From JBHPCZ01 sp042573625 (GTDB lineage: Bacteria > Desulfobacterota > Desulfobacteria > Desulfobacterales > UBA11574), in the NCBI GenBank assembly GCA_042573625.1, contig JBHPCZ010000074.1:1-16630 (forward strand): a DNA stretch of 16,630 nt. The letters run 5' to 3'. Below, one piece after another: positions 1-7,503 of the stretch. Both the position numbers and the translations under genes were made by a program. Position 1 is the stretch's first letter. Every line of letters starts with the position of its first letter. The notes under the pieces were generated by a model. It made no database searches. It saw only the letters and a program-made list of their open reading frames with translations, and was not told the origin of the DNA.

Positions 1-275
1 AATCGCATCCTTCTTTGCGATTGGGAGGTGCCTTTTAGATGATTATCAAGCTATCAAAGCCAAAACTTTAAACAATAAAAGCATCAAATAGCTTTATTTT
101 CCCCAAAATTCAACATACCTGCATGAAGTCAGCTCATTAATTTTTGCGATTTAGGTGGGAAATGAACTTACCATCTCCTGTATCTTTGCATTATTTGACA
201 CACAATCTACCTCACTCTATAATCCTATGATCAAACAGAGAATTTTTATCATTGTATTGAAAGGAGTGGCCCGAC
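1..275. other. AT-rich intergenic stretch with a partial hairpin
   Basis: I see no gene here. An inverted repeat (AATCGCA at 1-7 against TGCGATT at 16-22) lies at the very edge. It could be the tail of a terminator of a gene outside the window, but no run of T follows directly. The right part carries the promoter described at 195-223. Confidence 0.5.
195..223 (+). promoter_or_regulatory. consensus sigma-70 promoter
   Basis: TTGACA at 195-200 and TATAAT at 218-223 are both exact consensus hexamers separated by the optimal 17 bases. The next start codon downstream on this strand is at 276, behind a GAAAGGAG ribosome site. The promoter therefore appears to drive the short ORF at 276-377. Confidence 0.8.
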
Positions 276-377
276 ATGTGCGAATTCTGTGTAAAACACG
301 GTGATGGCAAGAAGTGGTACCTGGCAATGGGAAACTACTCACGGCGCAAGACAACTTTTTTACTTAATAAAATATAA
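276..377 (+). pseudogene. 33-residue stub of an MCEFC-type iron-sulfur protein
   Basis: ATG at 276 follows GAAAGGAG and opens a 33-codon frame ending in TAA at 375-377. The product begins MCEFCVKHGDGKKWYL and continues to about residue 22 (NYS). This resembles, from memory, the N-terminus of longer ferredoxin-like 4Fe-4S proteins of Desulfobacterota, in which MCEFC supplies two cysteines and further cysteine clusters follow. Here the frame turns into unrelated residues (RRKTTFLLNKI) and stops, so only one CxxC is left. I read it as a 3'-truncated remnant whose promoter and ribosome site survive. A genuine short CxxC protein cannot be excluded. The family resemblance is recalled, not searched. 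Confidence 0.45.
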
Positions 378-412
378 AAAAGCATGTCATTTTGTTTCAG
401 GTAATGACATGC
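370..412 (-). terminator. Rho-independent terminator of the LysM lipoprotein gene
   Basis: On the minus strand a perfect 10-bp stem (GCATGTCATT at 403-412 pairing with 382-391, 11-base loop) is followed by TTTTTTATATTTTATT. It begins 28 bases after the lipoprotein stop codon at 440. The stem is AT-rich on one side, but the T tract is long. Confidence 0.8.
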
Positions 413-439
413 TCGTTTAACATTATTTTCTATATTTTA

Positions 440-1024
440 TTATTTTGGAATATCAAAAACCTGCCCTGGAAATATCAAATTGGGATTCCGGATTATTCCT
501 TGATTAGCTTCATAAATTTTCTGCCATTTGTAGGGATCACTATAGGTTTCACTATAACCGGCAATAACCCATAAACATTCTCCCTCACGAACTTCATGGG
601 ATGAAGTACTAACAACAGGGGGAGGTTCAACAGCATTTGCTTCAGCCGCCATTTTTGCAGCTTCTGCCGCAATTCGTTTTGCTTCAGCAGCCTTTTTTGC
701 AGCTTCTGCCGCAATTCGTTCTTCTTCAGCACGTTTAGCCTTGGCAGCTTCACGGCTGGCAGCATTTGCCAGGCGTACAGTTGCTTCAAGTGCTGGTAGA
801 GCTTCTTCATATTTCTTGCTATCTATCAGACCCATAGCTTCCTTGAATTTGTCTTCTGCAGCCCTTAAACTTGAACCCGCCCACTTATCAGCACCTGCTT
901 GTCTTGCATTAGAAATAGCGTCTTCAGCCTGTTTAATCTCTTCTACCGGTTTCTTTGCGCATCCAGATATTAGAAGAAATAAGACAGAAAGTGTGCAAAC
1001 CAAAGTTAATGAATACTTATTCAT
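440..1024 (-). CDS. lipoprotein with C-terminal LysM domain
   Basis: This 194-residue protein starts with a lipoprotein signal peptide: a hydrophobic stretch at about residues 6-20 and a lipobox ending in Ile-Ser-Gly-Cys with the lipidated Cys22. Residues 25-95 are helical and resemble the DUF4398-type segment of other LysM lipoproteins. Residues 96-135 form an Ala/Glu/Lys-rich helical linker containing a 14-residue duplication. Residues 143-194 are a LysM-like domain (HEVREGECLW through NPNLIFPGQVFDIP), which would bind peptidoglycan. A role as an outer-membrane lipoprotein tethered to the cell wall is inferred. The start at 1024 is fixed by AGAAGGAGAG six bases upstream and by the signal peptide. 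It lies 178 bases downstream of the MscS-type gene on the same strand and has its own terminator. Confidence 0.85.
   Translation of the reverse strand: MNKYSLTLVCTLSVLFLLISGCAKKPVEEIKQAEDAISNARQAGADKWAGSSLRAAEDKFKEAMGLIDSKKYEEALPALEATVRLANAASREAAKAKRAEEERIAAEAAKKAAEAKRIAAEAAKMAAEANAVEPPPVVSTSSHEVREGECLWVIAGYSETYSDPYKWQKIYEANQGIIRNPNLIFPGQVFDIPK
652..720. repeat. 42-bp in-gene tandem duplication
   Basis: The 27 bases at 652-678 recur identically at 694-720, a 42-base period and so 14 codons. The repeat sits in the Ala/Glu-rich linker of the lipoprotein and keeps the reading frame. Such repeats can vary in copy number between strains and so change linker length. Confidence 0.8.
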
Positions 1025-1093
1025 TTTTTCTCTCCTTCTGTTGTAAATTAACCGGTTTCATTTTACCATTTTTAATGTAGAAATTATTTGTTT

Positions 1094-1134
1094 GATAAGA
1101 AGTCGCTTTCGAGAGCGAAATAAAGGAAAATTTC
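1094..1134. repeat. copy 1 of a roughly 40-bp diverged repeat
   Basis: The stretch begins GATAAGAAGTCGCTTTCGAG and ends near AAATAAAGGAAAATTTC. It resembles 2708-2750, which begins GATAAGAATTCCC. By eye about three quarters of positions match with small gaps. It contains a 5-bp hairpin (TCGCT/AGCGA). It lies between the MscS-type gene and the lipoprotein gene. Confidence 0.4.
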
Positions 1135-1202
1135 CCGAAAATTCGACAATACCAGAAATATGTTTAGCTCCTACGAACGTAACCATGCGGATATCATCGT
1201 TC

Positions 1203-2672
1203 TCAAATTCCGAAAAACCGTTTGATTCTCGAAACAAATTTCTCCCGGTCACTGTCCATTTCATTCAACTCTTCTATAAGAACACCTTTTTTTTGCTGAC
1301 GGTCAAGCACTACACGGGCAATCTCCTCTGAAATAAGAGGACTTTCATCCATCACAAAAGAAAACACCTTTTTATCGATAACGATAAGGGATGTATCTTC
1401 AATTGTTTCAATGGTTGCAGTACGACTATCACCTGTCAGCAGGCTTATCTCCCCGAAAAAATCTCCCTGATGCATTGTGGAGAGCAATTTCATCTTCTTT
1501 TGTTGACCCATCCTCAGGGCTCGGCAAGAGCCTGATCTTATGATATACATAGAATCTCCTGCCTCGCCTTCTTGAACAATTAACTCGCCGGTTCCATATA
1601 ACTCGATACCGACCCGCTTGGAAAGATCAGCCCTTGCCGAGTCGGAAAGCGGTGTCAGTATGGGAACATTTGAGAGGATCTGTTCAATCTCGACCCGGAG
1701 GTCCAGTTCCTGCTTTTGACTATAGCGCCGCTCGATATGTCCATGAAAAACATCACGAATCGGAAAAGGAATTCGGATGTTGTTTCTTCTCAAGGCATAC
1801 CATAGTTGGCTGTTGATATCGGCTTTGAGTTGGGGCTCATAGGCATAGCTGTTATGCCAGAATCGTATTTCATAGGTGATGGCAAAATCTCCGAACTCGG
1901 TGACACGAACAATGACCCTGGGGCGTTTTAAAACCCTAGAATTCTGTCCCAAGGTCTGGATCACGACCTGTTCAACCTTGCTTGGAGGAACACCGTACTC
2001 CAGGCCGATAAACAGCTGCGCGATTTTCTTTCGAGTTGGTTTTGAATAGTTGCAAAAGGTACTGGATGCAAGTGTTGAATTTGGAATATAAACCAGCTCC
2101 TGCAACCGGGTCAAAACCTGGGTCGATTTCCATGAGATGCCCACGACCCGCCCCTCATGTTCACCTAAACTGATCCAGTCGCCAAGGGCAAAGGGACGTT
2201 CTGCCTGAATAATGAGCCCTGAAAAAAAGTTGCTCAAAGTTGCCTGGGCTGCAAGCCCCATGATAACAGTCAGTATAGCCGATGTTGTCAGGAGACTTGC
2301 CAGATTGACGTCGCTTCGGATCCTGAGCACAATGAGCAGCAGGATAACAAAGGTAAGAAACATGATGAAATCACGTGTGATTTTCGGAGGAACGTCCTTT
2401 TCTTCCTTGAATCTTGAAATCACCACCATTAAAAACCAGAAAACAATATGAGCCACAGACCAGGCCAGGACAACATCTGCAGCAACCAGAATATGGGAGG
2501 TCCACCCTTCGCTCCAGGTGTACACGTTGATGATGCTAACCAGGCAGCGCAGCAATAGAGAGATAATAAACAGACCCAAGGGTATGGACGGTAGCCGTTT
2601 GATATTTTTTGAGGCAACCATATAGATTACCAGCACCAAAATAAAAATCAGGTAAGCAAAGGACAAATTCAT
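1203..2672 (-). CDS. MscS-family mechanosensitive channel with C-terminal cyclic-nucleotide-binding domain
   Basis: A 489-residue inner-membrane protein. Hydrophobic helices lie at about residues 4-20, 32-48, 60-86 and 103-117. The pore helix and beta domain of MscS (LTTSAILTVIMGLAAQATLS, then NFFSGLIIQAERPFALGDWI) cover about 125-180. The MscS cytoplasmic domain extends to about 310. Residues 340-455 form a cNMP-binding domain with the phosphate-binding cassette FGEISLLTGDSRTATI (FGE at 406-408, Arg417). This is the bCNG architecture, an MscS-fold channel that responds to cyclic nucleotide more than to tension in the characterised examples. The ligand (cAMP or another) cannot be read from sequence. 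The frame stays open to 2810, but 2672 has AGGAG five bases upstream and starts the first membrane helix. The distal gene on this strand is the LysM lipoprotein. Confidence 0.88.
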   Translation of the reverse strand: MNLSFAYLIFILVLVIYMVASKNIKRLPSIPLGLFIISLLLRCLVSIINVYTWSEGWTSHILVAADVVLAWSVAHIVFWFLMVVISRFKEEKDVPPKITRDFIMFLTFVILLLIVLRIRSDVNLASLLTTSAILTVIMGLAAQATLSNFFSGLIIQAERPFALGDWISLGEHEGRVVGISWKSTQVLTRLQELVYIPNSTLASSTFCNYSKPTRKKIAQLFIGLEYGVPPSKVEQVVIQTLGQNSRVLKRPRVIVRVTEFGDFAITYEIRFWHNSYAYEPQLKADINSQLWYALRRNNIRIPFPIRDVFHGHIERRYSQKQELDLRVEIEQILSNVPILTPLSDSARADLSKRVGIELYGTGELIVQEGEAGDSMYIIRSGSCRALRMGQQKKMKLLSTMHQGDFFGEISLLTGDSRTATIETIEDTSLIVIDKKVFSFVMDESPLISEEIARVVLDRQQKKGVLIEELNEMDSDREKFVSRIKRFFGI

Positions 2673-3208
2673 TATACTCCTGCTCAGTGATAAGTAGTGA
2701 AGTGAGTGATAAGAATTCCCTTTTTGAAGTCGAAATAAGGGAAAAATTAAGATAGTGTGCGGTAATCGAACGCATCCCAATATACAATCGAAGCGGGAAA
2801 AAAACGACAATCATCATCCGGTTACCGAAGATTGGAATTTAGATAACGGATAGCGGTGATATTGTCAAGAATGCATTTTTCTCCAAACCGTCTGAAATAT
2901 TGGAGTTTTGGGCATAGGAAGCCTGACTGCCCGAGAGTGGTTTTTATAAATAGGCCCCTGCAGGGCAATCCGAATCCCTGATGTAATCATCCGTGCTGGG
3001 ACCTGCGGTAAACTCAAAACTTGTGATATCTGCAATAAAAAAAAGCTATCAGTGGCCCGATTTTTTTGAGATATCATAATACCATATCACCAACCGATAG
3101 TTGTGGCGACATCTGCTATTTATCCTCCATGTTGGCAACTGTTCAATTCATTGTGTAGATCAAATTCTAAGGGTTGAACTGGAGTTTACGTCTGGTGGAG
3201 ATAAAACG
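2673..3208. other. intergenic region without a convincing gene
   Basis: About 540 bases between the channel gene and the terminator of the repeat-protein gene. The only open frames are short, lack ribosome sites and have no recognisable product. It contains the repeat copy at 2708-2750. Confidence 0.55.
2708..2750. repeat. copy 2 of a roughly 40-bp diverged repeat
   Basis: Same orientation as 1094-1134, sharing GATAAGAA at the start and GTCGAAATAAGGGAAAAATT-like sequence at the end. The two copies bracket the MscS-type gene, this one lying just upstream of its start. The match is by eye and weak in the middle. Confidence 0.4.
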
Positions 3209-3242
3209 AAATAGAGCACGCTTTAATAAGCGTGCTCTATTT
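3209..3242 (-). terminator. strong terminator of the 34-residue-repeat gene, probably bidirectional
   Basis: A perfect 15-bp stem (3209-3223 with 3228-3242, loop TAAT) contains AGAGCACGCTT/AAGCGTGCTCT. On the minus strand it is followed by a T-rich tract (CGTTTTATC), and on the plus strand by ATTTTG. It lies 51 bases past the stop of the gene at 3294. Confidence 0.8.
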
Positions 3243-3293
3243 ATTTTGTATCGTGAAAAATTCAGGGGTTAATTGGCGTAGCTTGGGAAACGG

Positions 3294-5303
3294 CTACCTT
3301 CTCAATTGAAACGCCCATTTCGTGTCATCCAGCTTGTTGGTAACGCTGGCGGCCAATTCGAATTTGTAAGTGTCGGCGTCAGACGCCTTTGCGGCCTTTG
3401 CGTAGACATTTCTGGCCCATGAATTGTCCGAAAAACGCTTTACGATGCTTTCCGCCAGATAAATAAAATCTCTTGTTCCTGAAAGCTTGTTTTCAGCGGA
3501 GCTGTGTATCTGCCGGAGAAGTTCGTCGTCGGTTGTTTTCTCCTGGACCACGGAAATCAGCTTTTCGTAATCATCCCGGTTGGTGCAATTTGCTTCGGCC
3601 TGGTTGTAGAGCTTATTTGCCCACGCCTTGTCGTCCATGACATCCAGCGCGGCCATTGCTACAGTGGTGTACCCGAAGATATCCTGGCTTTTTTCCTCAG
3701 CCTTACCCAGAAGCTTCTTGGCCCATTCCTTATCGCCCAGTTTTGCCAGAACGATGCGGGCCAGCTTGATAAAATCCGTCTCCTTTTCGCACTGGCCTTC
3801 CAACCCCGAATAGATATTCTTAACCCATTCTGTATCATCCAGGTTGGCGGTTATGCCATCGACCAGATCGTTGTACTTGTGGGAATCATCGCATTTTTCG
3901 AGCTGTTTTTCATAAATGGTTCGTATCCAGTCCGTGTCCTTGAGATCCGCATTGATGGACCCGGCAACATCGAGATATTCAGGGAAATAGGTGCACAATT
4001 CTTCAGCCTTTTTGTAAAGCTTTCTGGCATAATGCGTGTCGGCTGTTTTCTCAATCACCTCATTGGCCAGGTTAGACAGAGATTTACTGGTTTCGCATTC
4101 CTGTTCCCGGGTGACAAATTCTTTATAAAGGTCTGTGTGCGCCTCTCGCTTTTGGAGCTGATCATTGATGGCGTCGATCCACTGCTGGTCATCCGCGTAC
4201 TTGAGGATGGCATCGGCGGTCTTTTTAAAGTCATCCACGGTCTTGACGGAAAGTTCCGCCTGTTTCAGCTGGTCAAAGGCGCCCGGCTTGTCATCGATTT
4301 CGTCAGCCAGGGCAACGGCAACTTTCACCAGTTTACCCGAATCCCGGGTGGCGCCGGCCGCGTTTTTGTAGACACTGCCGGCAAAATCGGCATCACCGGT
4401 ATCTTTGAAGACCGCCTGGGCCAGTTTGACGTAATTATCATAGCCGCTGTATTGGTTTTCCGCGGTTTTATAAACCGACAGCGCCAGTTCCTTGTCGTTG
4501 AGTTTGCCCATCAACGACGCCGCGAGTTGCATCAGCTCATCGCCGCTTTCGAGCTTGCCCTCGGCAGTTTTATAAATCGCTCTGGCATATTCTTCATCTT
4601 CTAAATCAGCCACGGCAGACTCGGCCAACTTCATCAGGTCAATGCCCGAATCCAGGGAACTCTCCGCTTTTTCAAAAATTGATTTGGCCAGATCTTTATC
4701 GGAAAGATTGTCCAGAACACCTTTCGCGACCACCCCGAAATCCTCTCCGGTTTTGCATGTTTCAACAGCCTTGTTGTAGACGTCCTTTGCCCAGTCCTTG
4801 TCATCAAATACGGCAATCACGCTCTGGGCATACTCATTAAAGTCCGCGGCGCTGTTGCACTTGTCCAGGGCCTTGTTCGCGGTTTCCTTGGCCAGCTCCG
4901 CGTCTGAAAGCAGCTCATTGATGCTTTTACTGAGATCCAGAAAATCTTTGACCTTGGCGCATTTGTCCTGAGCGGCGGCAAATATTTCTTTGGCGGCTTC
5001 GGTCTCGCCCATGTCCGACGCAGCCTTGCCGAGGTTTACGAAATCCTGGGCGTTCATGCAAAAATCCTTGGCTTGCACCAGGTATTCGTTTGCTTTCTCT
5101 TTATTTTCCAATACCTTTGATGAACACGTTGCAAAGGCGATGAGTTCATCAGCGGTTTGTGCCCATTCCGCCCCCTCTTCAACGAGGGTCGTGGCCCATT
5201 CCTTGTCTGACAACGCTTTAACTATTTCCGTTGCCACTTCGACATAATCTTCGGTCGTCTGGCATTCTCCCGCTTTTTCTTCTAATTCTTCCTTTGTCGC
5301 CAT
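3294..5303 (-). CDS. large acidic protein built of about 19 helical repeats of 34 residues
   Basis: The 669-residue product has no signal peptide or membrane segment. It is rich in Asp, Glu, Lys and Ala and should be cytoplasmic. The repeat has the form [D/E][F/Y/L]xxLAxxVxxxLxDKEWAKxIYxKAExxC. The aromatic/Leu-Ala core falls at residues 36, 70, 103, 137, 171, 205, 239, 273, 307, 341, 375, then after one irregular unit at 425, 459, 493, 527, 561, 595, 629 and 663. The spacing is almost exactly 34. This is the length of a TPR unit, so an alpha-solenoid is inferred, but the consensus is not a classical TPR and I do not recognise the family. The start at 5303 is preceded by AAGGAGGA five bases upstream. 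Strong ribosome site, promoter-like hexamers and a strong terminator suggest an abundant monocistronic protein. Protein binding or scaffolding is the likely kind of role; the function is unknown. Confidence 0.85.
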   Translation of the reverse strand: MATKEELEEKAGECQTTEDYVEVATEIVKALSDKEWATTLVEEGAEWAQTADELIAFATCSSKVLENKEKANEYLVQAKDFCMNAQDFVNLGKAASDMGETEAAKEIFAAAQDKCAKVKDFLDLSKSINELLSDAELAKETANKALDKCNSAADFNEYAQSVIAVFDDKDWAKDVYNKAVETCKTGEDFGVVAKGVLDNLSDKDLAKSIFEKAESSLDSGIDLMKLAESAVADLEDEEYARAIYKTAEGKLESGDELMQLAASLMGKLNDKELALSVYKTAENQYSGYDNYVKLAQAVFKDTGDADFAGSVYKNAAGATRDSGKLVKVAVALADEIDDKPGAFDQLKQAELSVKTVDDFKKTADAILKYADDQQWIDAINDQLQKREAHTDLYKEFVTREQECETSKSLSNLANEVIEKTADTHYARKLYKKAEELCTYFPEYLDVAGSINADLKDTDWIRTIYEKQLEKCDDSHKYNDLVDGITANLDDTEWVKNIYSGLEGQCEKETDFIKLARIVLAKLGDKEWAKKLLGKAEEKSQDIFGYTTVAMAALDVMDDKAWANKLYNQAEANCTNRDDYEKLISVVQEKTTDDELLRQIHSSAENKLSGTRDFIYLAESIVKRFSDNSWARNVYAKAAKASDADTYKFELAASVTNKLDDTKWAFQLRR

Positions 5304-5377
5304 TTTTCCTCCTTTTTGTTTCCTAAAACTGAAATCGCTGCTATTTTTTGTAAAACTGGAAAAATTTAAAAAAAGTT

Positions 5378-5407
5378 ATAATAACCTATTTTTAGGGGCC
5401 CGGGCAA
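5378..5407 (-). promoter_or_regulatory. candidate promoter of the repeat-protein gene
   Basis: On the minus strand TTGCCC (5407-5402) and TATTAT (5383-5378) are separated by 18 bases, about 75 bases upstream of the start at 5303. The match to sigma-70 consensus is 4/6 and 5/6. The site is back to back with the candidate promoter at 5452-5481. Confidence 0.4.
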
Positions 5408-5451
5408 GCACAAAAAACCGGTTCATCTATTTTGAAATTCGAGGGGAGTTG

Positions 5452-5481
5452 TTGACGGCAATGACCGGCCTGTTTTATTAT
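5452..5481 (+). promoter_or_regulatory. candidate promoter of the radical SAM gene
   Basis: TTGACG at 5452-5457 and TATTAT at 5476-5481 with 18 bases between them, 58 bases before the start at 5539. A 29-base dispersed repeat (5490-5518) would lie in the transcribed leader. Confidence 0.5.
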
Positions 5482-5489
5482 AAATATTA

Positions 5490-5518
5490 CAAGCTATCTC
5501 AAAAATGTAGATCACGTT
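5490..5518 (+). repeat. solitary copy of the dispersed 29-base repeat
   Basis: Starts CAAGCTATCTC and ends AGATCACGTT. It matches the inverse of 14897-14925 at 26 of 29 positions and resembles 14682-14710. Here it stands alone in the leader of the radical SAM gene, about 20 bases before the start codon. Confidence 0.7.
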
Positions 5519-5538
5519 GATAACGGAAGAACTGCCCA

Positions 5539-6819
5539 ATGAAAGTGCTATTGATTTCTGCCAATACGGAACAGATGAATATGCCGGTGTTACCCCTGGG
5601 GATGGCATATGTTGCTGCGGCAGCACAGAACGCAGGGCATGAGATAAAAACGTTGAACCTGATGATGGTGCAGAGTATCCATGGCCGTATAAAAGCGGCG
5701 ATAAAAGAGTTTAATCCAGAGGTGATCGGAATATCGGTAAGAAATATTGATGACCAGATATCGGATCGTCCCAACTTTATGCTGGAGAAAGTAAAGGCAG
5801 TGGTTGCTGAATGTCGCAGTCTCTCGGGCGCACCTATTGTTCTGGGTGGCGCCGGGTATAGCATTTTTCCTAAAAGTGCGCTGAAGTATTTAAAAGCAGA
5901 TATGGGCATTCAGGGCGAAGGAGAGAAAAACTTTGTTATGCTTCTTGATCGGCTGGAACACAAGGCAGACCTTTCAGGAATTCCCGGACTGCATTTGGCG
6001 AAATCCGGTGATCAGGAAAAATGCCGGTTTACCAGAAATCTGGACGATCTTCCTCAGCCGCGACCGAAGATTCATATAGACCTTCCTTCCAGCATACAGG
6101 CTGAAGAAGTCTACCTGCCGATCCAGACGCGGAGGGGATGTCCCATGAATTGCAGCTATTGCTCCACGGCGGCTATTGAAGGGCGAATACTAAGAAAGCA
6201 TTCTGTGGACCGTGCGCTGGATTTTCTCCGACAGTACGTAGACGTTGGGTTTGAAAGATTTTTCTTTGTAGACAATACATTTAACTTCCCATTGTCGTAT
6301 GCTAAAGCGTTGTGTGACCGGATTATTGCCACAGGGTTAAACATTAAATGGCGCTGCATTTTGTATCCCTGGAAGATAAACGACGAGCTGGTTGGGAAAA
6401 TGGCGGAAGCGGGATGCAAAGAGGTTGCCCTGGGGTTCGATAGCGGATCCGAGCCAATCCTAAAAGGTCTCAACAAAAAATTCAAACCTGACGACATTCG
6501 CAAAATTTCTGTAATGCTTGGAAAACAGGGGATTCATCGCATGGGATTTCTTTTGCTGGGGGGGCCGGGAGAAACTAGAGATAGCGTTGAAAGAAGCCTG
6601 TATTTTGCAGACTCGTTGGAAATCGAGGCGATGAAGGTCACAACAGGAATCCGGATTTATCCCACCACACGCCTTCACCGAGTCGCCGTCCATGAAGGTA
6701 TACTTGCACTGGATGATGATCTTCTTTTTCCAAAGTTCTACATTGCCGAGGGGTTGGCGGACTGGCTGGAAGAAACTGTGAAAGACTGGATCGAACAACG
6801 CCCGAACTGGATGAAATAA
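5539..6819 (+). CDS. B12-binding-type radical SAM protein
   Basis: A 426-residue protein. Residues 1-145 have a Rossmann-like cobalamin-binding fold (MKVLLISANTEQ, then VLGGAGYSIFP near 101-111), without the DxHxxG base-off histidine motif. The radical SAM core starts near residue 190, with the 4Fe-4S motif CPMNCSYC giving Cys201, Cys205 and Cys208. A GFDSG segment and an LLLGGPGET segment follow, as in the BchE/methyltransferase-like class. It should use SAM to make a 5'-deoxyadenosyl radical. The substrate cannot be told: radical methylation, ring formation and other rearrangements are all known in this class. No peptide or partner gene is adjacent that would specify it. The ATG at 5539 follows a GGAAG-type site. 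It is divergent from the repeat-protein gene. Confidence 0.85.
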   Translation: MKVLLISANTEQMNMPVLPLGMAYVAAAAQNAGHEIKTLNLMMVQSIHGRIKAAIKEFNPEVIGISVRNIDDQISDRPNFMLEKVKAVVAECRSLSGAPIVLGGAGYSIFPKSALKYLKADMGIQGEGEKNFVMLLDRLEHKADLSGIPGLHLAKSGDQEKCRFTRNLDDLPQPRPKIHIDLPSSIQAEEVYLPIQTRRGCPMNCSYCSTAAIEGRILRKHSVDRALDFLRQYVDVGFERFFFVDNTFNFPLSYAKALCDRIIATGLNIKWRCILYPWKINDELVGKMAEAGCKEVALGFDSGSEPILKGLNKKFKPDDIRKISVMLGKQGIHRMGFLLLGGPGETRDSVERSLYFADSLEIEAMKVTTGIRIYPTTRLHRVAVHEGILALDDDLLFPKFYIAEGLADWLEETVKDWIEQRPNWMK

Positions 6820-6868
6820 AGGAAGACGGGCCAGCATCTTAACTGATATTCAAAATGAGGCGTTATAT

Positions 6869-7283
6869 ATGAAACCGGTTTATAAATTTATCCTATCGGT
6901 GTTATCCGCAAAAACGATGATCAAGACGTACGAATCGAGATCGACGACGCTTATACCGACGCGCTTTTGGGGGTGGACGGATTTCACATCTCATTGTGAG
7001 CTACTGGTTCCATGAAAACGATACACCTGAAAAACGGAGGATTCTGCAGATTCACCCAAGAAAAGACAAGAACAATCCGCTCACGGGCGTTTTTGGGACG
7101 CATTCGCCGATGCGGCCGAATCTTATCGCGATTTCTTTTTGCAGAAAACTGTCGATTCAAGACAATATCATTTTCATAGATCAAATCGATGCCTTTGACG
7201 GTTCACCACTCATCGACATCAAACCGTATATTCCCGTTGATGAATTGATGTCGGGAGATATTAAAGTATCAGATTGGGTTTAG
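6869..7283 (+). pseudogene. decayed copy of the TrmO-family gene
   Basis: Compared with the intact gene at 15453-15869, this copy starts the same way (MK..YK) but lacks one base near 6884-6886 (in an A/T run) and one near 6982-6984 (a T run). The first loss shifts the frame, the second shifts it again and brings in a TGA at 6995-6997. Read piecewise it restores YPIGVIRKNDDQDVRIEIDD, then ALLGVDGF, then YWFHENDTPEKRRILQIHPR to a normal C-terminus ending DWV. The last 93 residues differ from the intact copy at only about 15 positions, and nucleotide identity is clearly high. Both lesions lie in homopolymers, so sequencing or assembly error is possible. If real, it is a recently inactivated paralogue. 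Confidence 0.8.
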
Positions 7284-7366
7284 CCCGTATTTCTCATGAT
7301 GGATTTATTTTGGTTTTGAAAACAGAAAAAAACGGATTGGAAAGCCGATGATTCTTGCAAAACAAA

Positions 7367-7466
7367 CCGGGTGCTTCGCACCCGGATGCAAGTTCAACTT
7401 TAAAGCACTGACGATCTTTTGCCTTTTCGGTATAGGGCCGAAAATTCAAGTCCCCCGCTTTGCGGG
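7367..7466. other. two GC-rich hairpins in the leader of the MBL-fold gene
   Basis: An 8-bp stem, CCGGGTGC (7367-7374) with GCACCCGG (7378-7385), has a 3-base loop. A second, CCCGC (7454-7458) with GCGGG (7462-7466), lies 38 bases before the start at 7504. Neither has a T tract on the plus strand. They may be repeat remnants or leader structures; I cannot assign a function. Confidence 0.45.
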
Positions 7467-7503
7467 TGGCAGTTGACTCAGAGCGCCCGAAAAAAGGAGC
7501 CGT

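Noticed and set aside
3504..4604. Long open frame of 366 codons on the plus strand
   Set aside because: It is antisense to the repeat protein. Its composition is rich in Phe, Ile and Gly without domains, and it lacks a ribosome site. It arises from the repeat codon pattern read backwards.
6995..6997. TGA in the decayed TrmO copy as a third selenocysteine
   Set aside because: It is in frame only because of the preceding base losses. The intact copy shows no cysteine at this place, and no SECIS-like stem is positioned there.
7367..7385. GC-rich hairpin as a terminator after the decayed TrmO copy
   Set aside because: No T tract follows on the plus strand. The T-rich flank is on the minus strand, where no gene leads into it.
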